From Treponema sp. UBA6367 (lineage in GTDB: Bacteria; Spirochaetota; Spirochaetia; Treponematales; Treponemataceae), in assembly GCA_002437725.1 (NCBI GenBank), contig DJRF01000024.1:54972-118971 (forward strand): a DNA stretch of 64,000 nt, given 5' to 3'. The notes below the pieces were generated by a model. That model did no database searches, was not told the origin of the DNA, and saw only the letters and a program-made list of their open reading frames with translations. This document shows, one piece after another, positions 43,118-50,335 of the stretch. Both the position numbers and the translations under genes were made by a program. How positions within the stretch are numbered: the stretch's first letter is position 1; each line of letters starts with the position of its first letter.

Positions 43118-44065
43118 TCAATAATGGACTGCAATATAATCACTACATTCAAGATTTTCATCACATCTTACAAATTTTACTTTATTGTTTTCTATTTTAT
43201 AATAAGTTATAGAGGCAGTTTTTAAGCCATCTGCTACCTTTAGAGTAAAATAATCTGCAAACTCACTTTGCTTTGCATCAAGAAGATTAAAAGACACTGT
43301 TTTGTTTTCATCATCTATTTTTCCTCGTAAAGAAATTCCTTCATAGCAAGCGGTTTTCCTTGTTCCACAACCATAATAATATAAATCTAATTCAAGAGTT
43401 CCTTTATCATTATCTCGTCTTATATAATTTCTTACATTTGGAATCCAAGAATATTTTGAGTAATCTATATAAACTTTTTTTGTAGACATATTATTTTTTA
43501 GATTTATATTAATAATTTCTTTATTTTTTATTTTTAGATTATAATTAAACTCATTTATAGTTGCCGTTTTGTCTGAAAGTCTAGTTAAAACTACAACTGC
43601 TTTATTTTCATCAGTTTCACCATCATACAAAGATTTTTTTACATAGCAGTCGTATTCAAATTTGTTTTCTATATCTTTTTGTGGAATATCTATTCCGTTT
43701 GCACAACTCTTTGCTTCTTCAATCCAATGATATAAAATAACGAGTCCGCTTTCATTTGAGTCATTAAAATCTAGTATAGTGCCTTGTCCAGATAATCTTA
43801 ATCTAAATTTACCTTCATAATTACTGCTTATAACTGATTCCGGCACATAGCTATGTAATTTTTTTCCTTGCTCACTTTGCCAATCTAACCACTCTGAAAT
43901 ACCGATGCACTGCGTATATTGAAAAGGATCTAACCATTCAGGATAGTTTGAAATTTCTTTTCCGCGCAAATAGAATTCGTTGTCCGGGTTAAATGGGCAT
44001 GCCGTAAAAAACACAAGGGCGCAAACTGTTAAAAGATTTATAAAAAGCGACTTTGTTTGATACAT
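43118..44065 (-). CDS. Unknown lipoprotein, tandem paralogue 1
   Basis: Starting at ATG 44065 (AGGT upstream), the 315-residue protein has the leader MYQTKSLFIN to FFTAC and begins its mature part PFNPDNEFYLRGKE. It is a close paralogue of the next gene upstream (44073-45026), sharing the first 40 residues, WLDWQ-x-EQGK, CANGIDIPQKDIENKFEY and the C-terminal LLDAKQS-x-FADYFTLKVAD. The middle parts differ. No known family is recognised. It lies 6 bases from the serine-hydrolase gene in one operon. Confidence 0.75.
   Translation of the reverse strand: MYQTKSLFINLLTVCALVFFTACPFNPDNEFYLRGKEISNYPEWLDPFQYTQCIGISEWLDWQSEQGKKLHSYVPESVISSNYEGKFRLRLSGQGTILDFNDSNESGLVILYHWIEEAKSCANGIDIPQKDIENKFEYDCYVKKSLYDGETDENKAVVVLTRLSDKTATINEFNYNLKIKNKEIININLKNNMSTKKVYIDYSKYSWIPNVRNYIRRDNDKGTLELDLYYYGCGTRKTACYEGISLRGKIDDENKTVSFNLLDAKQSEFADYFTLKVADGLKTASITYYKIENNKVKFVRCDENLECSDYIAVHY
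43998..44053. repeat. Shared signal-peptide module, copy 2
   Basis: The same 56-bp leader-coding segment as at 43041 and 44956, here belonging to tandem paralogue 1. Confidence 0.9.
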
Positions 44066-44072
44066 TTTTACC

Positions 44073-45026
44073 TCAATAATAATATGGACTATAATCCCTG
44101 CACTCAAGGTTTTCATTGCATCTTATAATTTTAGCTTTACTATTTTCTATTTTATAATAAGTTATAGAGGCAGTTTTTAAGTCATCTGCTACCTTTAGAG
44201 TAAAGTAATCTGCAAAGTCACTTTGTTTTGCGTCTAGAAGATTAAAAGAAATTGTTTTTTTTGCATCATCTATTTCGCCATGTAAAGAAATTCCTTCATA
44301 GCAATCTACACAGTTTTCCCATGTTTTTAAATCTTTTCCCATAAAAGCATGATACCCTTTTGCAAAATTTATAGCAGTTTTCGTCTCATTTACCTTTAGT
44401 CTATCAACTGAACATGGGAACCAAGAATGCTTTTTCATATCAATTGGCACTTCTTCTGAAATAAAGTTATTTTTCATATTGCAGTCTATAACAAGATTTC
44501 CAGCTATTTTTAGTTTGTAATTAAATCTGTTTTCTGTTGTTGAACTTTCTAATCTAGTAAGTACAACCTGCGCTTTATTTTCATCAGTTTCTTCATCATA
44601 CAAAGATTTTTTTGCATAGCAGCCATATTCAAATTTGTTTTCTATATCTTTTTGAGGAATATCTATTCCGTTTGCACAACTTTTGACTTCTGCAACCCAG
44701 TTATATAAAATAACGATTGCAGTTGATTTTGAATCATTGAAAACGATGAATGTATCCTGATTTCCAAGATGCAATCTAAACTTTCCATTAAAATCTTTGC
44801 TTATTATATTTTCTGGAACATAATCATGCAAACTTTTTCCTTGTTCACCTTGCCAATCAAGCCAATCAGATACTCCGACTCCGCCTCTTAACCATTCAGG
44901 ATAGTTTGAAATTTCTTTTCCGCGCAAATAGAATTCGTTGTCCGGGTTAAATGGGCATGCCGTAAAAAACACAAGGGCGCAAACTGTTAAAAGATTTATA
45001 AAAAGCAACTTTGTCTGTTTCATCAT
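44073..45026 (-). CDS. Unknown lipoprotein, tandem paralogue 2
   Basis: This 317-residue lipoprotein is a tandem duplicate of the 43118-44065 gene. Leader and first mature residues are the same (FFTACPFNPDNEFYLRG). The two differ most at about residues 150-240, suggesting divergence of an exposed region. The start is ATG 45026 or 45023 after GAGG. The paralogue follows after 7 bases. Function is unknown. Confidence 0.75.
   Translation of the reverse strand: MMKQTKLLFINLLTVCALVFFTACPFNPDNEFYLRGKEISNYPEWLRGGVGVSDWLDWQGEQGKSLHDYVPENIISKDFNGKFRLHLGNQDTFIVFNDSKSTAIVILYNWVAEVKSCANGIDIPQKDIENKFEYGCYAKKSLYDEETDENKAQVVLTRLESSTTENRFNYKLKIAGNLVIDCNMKNNFISEEVPIDMKKHSWFPCSVDRLKVNETKTAINFAKGYHAFMGKDLKTWENCVDCYEGISLHGEIDDAKKTISFNLLDAKQSDFADYFTLKVADDLKTASITYYKIENSKAKIIRCNENLECRDYSPYYY
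44956..45011. repeat. Shared signal-peptide module, copy 3
   Basis: Third copy of the 56-bp leader-coding segment, in tandem paralogue 2. Confidence 0.9.
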
Positions 45027-45041
45027 TCTACCTCAAGAATT

Positions 45042-46409
45042 CTATTTTCTAACAACATCCCAGTTTTTATAATGATAAACAGGTATGTAAGTTTCCCAGC
45101 TGCCATTTATTTTATCTGTGCAGTCCGCTAAGTCTAAAATTTTAAAAGATGGCCAGCAAAAAGGTCCCCAGCCGTTTCTTTTATAGCCGATTACAGGCCT
45201 ATAGTGGCAACCTCCGTCACCAAAAACTCTTAAACTAATGCCAGGCAAGTTGTCATTTATAGATTTTTTCGGATAAACAAACTGACTTGCTTTAAGAGTA
45301 TATCTGCTATAATAATTAATTGCTCCAGCAAGATTGTTTGGCATTGTTACAGAGCCACCGTCTTGACCACATAACCTTACAACACCAGCGATCAAACCTT
45401 TGCCAGTTCTCATTTTAGAATACAATTCTGCTTCTTTTTGAGACTCAGAAAGCTTGCTCCATAAGGATACATCAGAAATACTGTTTTTTTGAATATAGTC
45501 AAGCACAAAGCCTGCCGCAACAGGACCACAGGCTTTGTAATTGAAAATATGAATTTCATCTTCTCTCTTAAACAAAGTTTCATCTATAAAATTCCTATCA
45601 AGTTCAGTTCTTTCAGACTTGGCTTTGCCTCTTGCTGCAAAATCTGCAATATGACCTTTTTTCTCAACTGCCATTTGCCAAAAAACTTCCGCATTTTTTT
45701 CATAATCGCTTATTAATGCTCGCATTTTTTCATCATCAGTATCGTCTAAAAAGTATTCTGAATATTTTTTAGAAACTTCTTCATAACCAGCAATCGAAGT
45801 TATATCACTTTCTTCTATATAATTTCCATCCGTTGTTAAATATGAACTAAATTCGTTTGCAGCACCTTTTGTTTCTTTTATAACTCCAAAAACAACATTC
45901 GGGTAGCCATCATCAACAATTCTTGGAAGCTCATCTTCTAAAAGCTTGCCCTTATTGTATAAACTGGTAATTTCATCTGCATAGCCATCACATTTTGACT
46001 CATAGACTATCGGGCAACCATAAGATTTTTCCGCAGCTCCCACAATGACACCAACTATTTGCCATTCTGAAACAATTCTAAACTCATAAAACTTAATTTT
46101 TCCATTTGTTCCATAAATTGCCACAGGTATATTCCATAGCTCTGAATCTTGAGGATATTCATCAGCTTCTATAGAATCTTCCAGCCATAATTGCGCAAAC
46201 TCTTTTGAAAGCTGCCAGTCTACAGAATTGTCATCACCTCGCAAGGAATATTGATCTAATTCGCTTTCGCTTGTCAGTTTGGACATTTCCCATTCGATTT
46301 TGCCAGTATTTTTTGCTTTTGAAAAATTATCTTCTAATTCATTTGAATTACATGAACTAAAGATAAAAATTGGCAGGATAAAAAAGAAAAGAATAAAACT
46401 TTTTTTCAT
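45042..46409 (-). CDS. Lipoprotein with papain/C39-like cysteine-peptidase domain
   Basis: This 455-residue protein has a lipoprotein signal (to FIFSSC, cysteine about 20). About 250 residues of N-terminal, possibly propeptide, sequence follow. The C-terminal domain (about 285-455) has NYKACGPVAAGFVLDY, with a Cys-Gly-Pro typical of C39-like and C10-type cysteine peptidases, and GCHYRPVIGYKR with a candidate catalytic His. FKILDLADCTDK would supply the Asp/Asn. I do not know the exact family, and activity is inferred. It is the first gene of the minus-strand lipoprotein operon, just downstream of a leader hairpin and array B. Confidence 0.68.
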   Translation of the reverse strand: MKKSFILFFFILPIFIFSSCNSNELEDNFSKAKNTGKIEWEMSKLTSESELDQYSLRGDDNSVDWQLSKEFAQLWLEDSIEADEYPQDSELWNIPVAIYGTNGKIKFYEFRIVSEWQIVGVIVGAAEKSYGCPIVYESKCDGYADEITSLYNKGKLLEDELPRIVDDGYPNVVFGVIKETKGAANEFSSYLTTDGNYIEESDITSIAGYEEVSKKYSEYFLDDTDDEKMRALISDYEKNAEVFWQMAVEKKGHIADFAARGKAKSERTELDRNFIDETLFKREDEIHIFNYKACGPVAAGFVLDYIQKNSISDVSLWSKLSESQKEAELYSKMRTGKGLIAGVVRLCGQDGGSVTMPNNLAGAINYYSRYTLKASQFVYPKKSINDNLPGISLRVFGDGGCHYRPVIGYKRNGWGPFCWPSFKILDLADCTDKINGSWETYIPVYHYKNWDVVRK

Positions 46410-46440
46410 ATCTATGAAAATCTCCCGTATAAAAGTGTTA

Positions 46441-46480
46441 TAAGATAAAAACCACCTAAATATAAGCAGTTTTTATCTTA
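46441..46480 (-). promoter_or_regulatory. Leader hairpin (taagataaaaac stem)
   Basis: A perfect 12-bp stem, taagataaaaac/gtttttatctta, with a 16-base loop, lies about 30 bases upstream of the ATG at 46409. It is the counterpart of the hairpin at 39126-39166. Confidence 0.6.
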
Positions 46481-46550
46481 CACGCGCAAAACTTTTTTAA
46501 TAATAAAACTGTAAACAAGAATTTTTATTCTGTAAACCCATTTAGATACG

Positions 46551-46651
46551 AAATAACCGAGTTCGCAAAAAAATAACCGAGTTACCTTTTAAGGTAACCA
46601 AGTTACCCTGTTTAGTAACCGAGTTCGCAAAAAAAATAACTTGGTTATTAA
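46551..46651. repeat. 21-bp-period palindrome array B (inverted relative to A)
   Basis: Five units of the type (R)GTAAC-nnn-GTTAC/GTTCGC repeat at 46555, 46575, 46596, 46617 and 46638, that is 20 or 21 bases apart. Read on the minus strand it aligns with array A and with the adjoining cttgtttacagttttat block. The two arrays face each other across 7.6 kb. Confidence 0.85.
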
Positions 46652-46679
46652 CAAGGAAATTTGCAACGCAAACTTTTAA

Positions 46680-46716
46680 AGATAAAAACTGACGTCATAT
46701 CCGGCAGTTTTTATCT
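46680..46716 (+). promoter_or_regulatory. Leader hairpin (agataaaaactg stem)
   Basis: The 12-bp stem agataaaaactg/cagtttttatct encloses a 13-base loop containing tgacgtca, 45 bases before the ATG of the Na/Pi symporter. It is the third member of this hairpin set. Confidence 0.55.
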
Positions 46717-46723
46717 TACCTCC

Positions 46724-46752
46724 TTGTTTTTATCAATATAATCCACTAATAT
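46724..46752 (+). promoter_or_regulatory. Promoter of the Na/Pi symporter gene
   Basis: TTGTTT (46724-46729), 17-base spacer, TAATAT (46747-46752), then nine bases to ATG 46762. No Shine-Dalgarno sequence is present. Confidence 0.4.
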
Positions 46753-46761
46753 GTTAAAATC

Positions 46762-48411
46762 ATGACAGTAATATCATCAATTCTGCTTCTTGTGGGAAGC
46801 CTTGGTTTTCTTCTTTATGGAATGAGGCTCATGAGTGCAGGCGTACAAAAAAGCGCAGGAGAACGCCTTCAGCGAGCATTAGGCATGCTCACTGGAAACA
46901 GTTTTATGGGGCTTCTTACGGGTCTTTTAATAACAATGATAATTCAGTCATCGGGCGCAACCACCGCAATGGTTGTCACTTTTATAAACGCAGAACTTCT
47001 TTCGCTTTCCCAGTCTGTAGGCGTTATTTTTGGCGCAAACATAGGAACTACAATCACCGCCTGGATAGTTTCACTTTTTGGATTCAACTTTCAAATTTCA
47101 ACATTCGCCATTCCTATTTTTGGATTCGGCTTTTTTATGACTCTCTTTAAGAATCACAATGTCCGAAACATTGGCGAAGCCATAATGGGATTCGGATTGC
47201 TTTTCATGGGATTAAGCGGTCTTTCCGATGTTTTTAGTTTTGACGCTTCAAGCTTAACCTTTCTTACAAAGTTCCAGCAGTGGGGAGCACTTTCTGTAAT
47301 AATTAGTTTTGTAATAGGAATTGTAATCACAGCCCTAATGCATTCTTCAAGCGCATTTACGGCAATCGTAATCACAATGGCCTATAACAACATAATAACC
47401 TGGGAAACGGCCTGCGCCATGACCTTAGGCAGCAACATCGGCTCAACAATTGATGCAATTCTAGCCGCCATTGGAACAAGCGCAGATGCAAAGCGTTCTG
47501 CCGTAATTCACGTTCTTTTCAATTTTATAGGAACGATTCTTGCCTTAATTTTCTTCAAGCCTTTTATAACATTCGTAAAATGGATTACTCCAGGAAATAA
47601 TATCGCGATTCAAATTTCCATGCTTCACACAGTATTTAAAACTATAAATACTGCGATTTTACTGCCATTTAAGAACCAGCTTATAAAACTTTCGCAAATA
47701 ATCGTTAAAGATTCAAAAGAAAACAGCCTAAAACACTACCATTTGGATTTTCAAGAAGCCACTTTTGGAAAAGAAAGTTCTGCCATGCACATAATCCGCA
47801 TTGAAAAAGAAATTGCAAACATGACCGATGTGGTAACTTCAATGTTCGACCAATTGCAAATCGGTTTTACAAATCGCTATAAATCTTTTACAGAAGAATA
47901 CCACGAACAACTTGAAAACGAAGAAAATTACTGCGACCAAATGCACGAACAGCTGATTCGCTACATAATAAACTGCCAGCACTTGCCAGTGACAGACGTT
48001 CAGCGGAACAATCTTTCCATAATGATAACAATTATTGAAGAGCTTGAAGGCATGAGCGACCAATGTTTTTCTGCGGCAATGCTGATTGAGCGAAGCATTG
48101 AAAAAAAGATGAAATTTCCACAGGAAGACATGGAACGCCTTATTCCTTACGTAGAACTTGCCCGCCAATTCTTACAGTTTATTCGAATCAACATAAACAA
48201 ACACTTAGATGAAAAAAAACTTGAGCTTGCCACAGAACTTGAAGACCAAATAGACCAGTATCGAAAAAATCTAAAAAAGATTGCAAAAAAACGGCTTGAA
48301 AATGGAGCAGACGTAAAAGCAGAACTTTTGTACCTTGATCTTGTACGTCAAATAGAAAAAATCGGCGACCACGCGTTTAGCATTTCAGAGCTTCTTGCGC
48401 AAACCAAATAG
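46762..48411 (+). CDS. Na/Pi cotransporter family protein with PhoU-like domain
   Basis: The 549-residue inner-membrane protein has the duplicated NptA/PNaS core: QSSGATTAM with GANIGTT (about 54-95), and the second copy HSSSAFTAI with GSNIGSTIDA (about 194-230). Eight or more transmembrane helices span to about 310. The C-terminal 230 residues are helical and PhoU-like, and cytoplasmic. It probably takes up phosphate with sodium. A leader hairpin and the palindrome array lie upstream. Confidence 0.93.
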   Translation: MTVISSILLLVGSLGFLLYGMRLMSAGVQKSAGERLQRALGMLTGNSFMGLLTGLLITMIIQSSGATTAMVVTFINAELLSLSQSVGVIFGANIGTTITAWIVSLFGFNFQISTFAIPIFGFGFFMTLFKNHNVRNIGEAIMGFGLLFMGLSGLSDVFSFDASSLTFLTKFQQWGALSVIISFVIGIVITALMHSSSAFTAIVITMAYNNIITWETACAMTLGSNIGSTIDAILAAIGTSADAKRSAVIHVLFNFIGTILALIFFKPFITFVKWITPGNNIAIQISMLHTVFKTINTAILLPFKNQLIKLSQIIVKDSKENSLKHYHLDFQEATFGKESSAMHIIRIEKEIANMTDVVTSMFDQLQIGFTNRYKSFTEEYHEQLENEENYCDQMHEQLIRYIINCQHLPVTDVQRNNLSIMITIIEELEGMSDQCFSAAMLIERSIEKKMKFPQEDMERLIPYVELARQFLQFIRININKHLDEKKLELATELEDQIDQYRKNLKKIAKKRLENGADVKAELLYLDLVRQIEKIGDHAFSISELLAQTK

Positions 48412-48432
48412 AGCAATAGCCAAAAATGCAAT

Positions 48433-48915
48433 CTATAAAGTCAAATCTAAAACTGTCGCATCGCATGCTTTTACAAGGTCTTGTGGATTTATAACCAGTT
48501 GTTCGCCGCGCACTCCTGCGCTGATGTGAACTTTATCGCACAAAAGAATTGTCTCATCAAAAAAAGTTCTGTACTTCCGCCTCATTCCCAAAGGGCTGCA
48601 ACCGCCGCGAACGTAACCTGTAAGCGAAAGCAGCTCATCTGGCTTTACAGGAGCAATTTCCTTGCAACCAGCGGCATTTCTAGCCTTCTTTAAATTTATT
48701 TCATTCATTGCAGACTGCAGAAAAACGCAAATTTCTTTTGTGTCAGTACGCATGACAATTGTTTTAAAAACAGTTTGCGGGTCAATTCCAAGTTTTTCAG
48801 CAGTTTTTTCAGCAGCCCCTCGCGAAAGTTCATGTTCACCGTCATCGTCGTAAGAAACCGTTTCGTAAGGAATTTTCAAATTATCTAAAATCCGCATCGC
48901 ATTCGTCTTTTTCAT
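48433..48915 (-). CDS. ybaK: Cys-tRNA(Pro)/Cys-tRNA(Cys) deacylase, YbaK/EbsC type
   Basis: This trans-editing enzyme removes cysteine mischarged on tRNA-Pro. I choose the ATG at 48915 (GGGGT upstream), giving 160 residues, which matches the family; a start 23 codons earlier would run into the poly-G region. Motifs include VFKTIVMRTD, YVRGGCSPLGMRRKY and ISAGVRGEQLVINP. It is divergent from a lipoprotein gene that has a poly-G promoter. Confidence 0.92.
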   Translation of the reverse strand: MKKTNAMRILDNLKIPYETVSYDDDGEHELSRGAAEKTAEKLGIDPQTVFKTIVMRTDTKEICVFLQSAMNEINLKKARNAAGCKEIAPVKPDELLSLTGYVRGGCSPLGMRRKYRTFFDETILLCDKVHISAGVRGEQLVINPQDLVKACDATVLDLTL

Positions 48916-48977
48916 ACCCCAATAATACAAAAATGCACACATTTTCGCAATTATTTCATAATTTTTGCTAATTTTAC

Positions 48978-49004
48978 TTGACAAAATACGGGGGGGGGTA
49001 CAAT
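48978..49004 (+). promoter_or_regulatory. Poly-G spacer promoter
   Basis: TTGACA (48978-48983) and TACAAT (48999-49004) are separated by 15 bases, nine of which are a G run (48990-48998). Two more G would give the ideal 17-base spacer. Length change in the tract should change promoter strength, as in known phase-variable promoters. The downstream gene is a lipoprotein (ATG 49185). Confidence 0.72.
48990..48998 (+). repeat. Homopolymeric G tract (9)
   Basis: Nine guanines between the promoter hexamers. This is a candidate hypermutable tract. Confidence 0.95.
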
Positions 49005-49184
49005 GAAAGGTAAGATTGGCTTAGCCGCAAGCAATTTGGTACCGTTGCAAAAGTTTTAGCCATTTGGATGGAGAATGAAACTAAATTTACAAGCATTCTC
49101 CAAAAACAATCTAAAAACTCAAATCGAAAACTGATAAAGCAATTTTTTGCTTCTTTTCTTTTTGACTTTTTATGGGAGATTTAT

Positions 49185-50189
49185 ATGAAAATTTTAAAAA
49201 AAATTTCAATCTTGGCAACCGCTCTTCTTTCACTTGCTCTTATATCTTGTAAAACCGACTCTTCTGAAACAAGCGGGTCTTCTGAACCAAATCCAACCTT
49301 GCCGGGAACAAAAGGCGGAAAGGATAACGAGAAAGACATTTTTAAAGGACTAACCTTTTATGATTCAAGTAAAAAAGAACAGGCAGAATACGGCTACACT
49401 AAATACACTTTTTCAGAAAATGGAACTGTAGCAATAACATATACAAAAAAAGATGATGAAAAAGAAAAGACATACGAAGAAGCAATAATCAACTATTCTC
49501 TTAGCGAAGACGGCAAAATCGTTTACATGACTTATAATAAGATTAGAAACCCAATCGGTTCGACTGGCTCATTATTTACATACAAAGAACTTGAACAGTA
49601 CCTTTATAATGACTATGCAAAAGACGCTTTGGATAATCTCAACAAAGAAGAGCCTGAACAGAGCAAGTTTTATAAAGAAGCCATTGCTAAAGAAGTTGGA
49701 CTGGAATCATACACCACCGATGAAGAGCTTCTTGCAGCAATGCAAAAATATTCAACTGAGCATGCCGAAGAAATGCTATCTCCATTGCACAAAATGTTTA
49801 ACACGGTTTTCCAGTATGACCTTTCTAAAGATGAAGAAGATAGCCACCCTATTCTTACAGAAAAAAATACTTGGGGCAAAGACCTTTCAAAATTTATTTC
49901 TTTAACTGACTCTCATTACCAATCTCATTACCAATCTGATTATCTATATTTAAATTATAATAATGGCGAAATTCATGTTAGTTATACTGATAATGATACT
50001 CATTACAAGTCACAAAATATAGACAGTTCAAAAATCTACTTTGAATCATCAGAAGACGAAGATGGCAATACAACAAAACTAGAAGCGCCTTACACCATAT
50101 CTGATGACGGCAACACTCTTACTGTAACTATTGGCGAAAAAACAATTGAAGCTAAATTAACTTTAGACGAAATGCACCTGTATAACTAA
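49185..50189 (+). CDS. Unknown lipoprotein, candidate phase-variable
   Basis: The ATG at 49185 follows GGGAG and opens a lipoprotein signal (MKILKKISI to LALISC, cysteine about 21). An in-frame ATG at 49068 would place the leader internally and is rejected. The 334-residue product is acidic and lysine-rich, with a SETSGSSEPN linker after the lipid anchor and mostly soluble, beta-rich sequence. I recognise no family. The 5' leader is about 175 bases long. Expression is probably set by the G9 promoter upstream. A strong terminator follows. Confidence 0.75.
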   Translation: MKILKKISILATALLSLALISCKTDSSETSGSSEPNPTLPGTKGGKDNEKDIFKGLTFYDSSKKEQAEYGYTKYTFSENGTVAITYTKKDDEKEKTYEEAIINYSLSEDGKIVYMTYNKIRNPIGSTGSLFTYKELEQYLYNDYAKDALDNLNKEEPEQSKFYKEAIAKEVGLESYTTDEELLAAMQKYSTEHAEEMLSPLHKMFNTVFQYDLSKDEEDSHPILTEKNTWGKDLSKFISLTDSHYQSHYQSDYLYLNYNNGEIHVSYTDNDTHYKSQNIDSSKIYFESSEDEDGNTTKLEAPYTISDDGNTLTVTIGEKTIEAKLTLDEMHLYN

Positions 50190-50219
50190 AAAGTTTAGCT
50201 CAGCATTTCAACAATTTTA

Positions 50220-50267
50220 CTGCCAGCTGCGAAAGTAATTCTGCTTTCACAGCTGGCAGTTTTTTGT
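50220..50267 (+). terminator. Strong Rho-independent terminator
   Basis: The stem ctgccagctgcgaaag pairs with ctttcacagctggcag (one mismatch), with a short loop, followed by TTTTTTG. Confidence 0.9.
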
Positions 50268-50300
50268 TATGTAGAAAACCAAGCATTTCTATAAACCTTG

Positions 50301-50329
50301 TTCACAATTTTTGCAATTTTCGTTATAAT
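50301..50329 (+). promoter_or_regulatory. Promoter of purB with leaderless ATG
   Basis: TTCACA (50301-50306), 17-base spacer, TATAAT (50324-50329), six bases, ATG 50336. This is the same layout as pyk. Confidence 0.7.
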
Positions 50330-50335
50330 CTTTTT

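Noticed and set aside
38886..46651. CRISPR array
   Set aside because: The period is 21 bases, units are themselves palindromes, gaps are about 7 bases and A-rich, and there are no cas genes.
49068..49184. Longer N-terminus of the 49185 lipoprotein
   Set aside because: It would bury the lipoprotein signal, and the GGGAG site fits the ATG at 49185.
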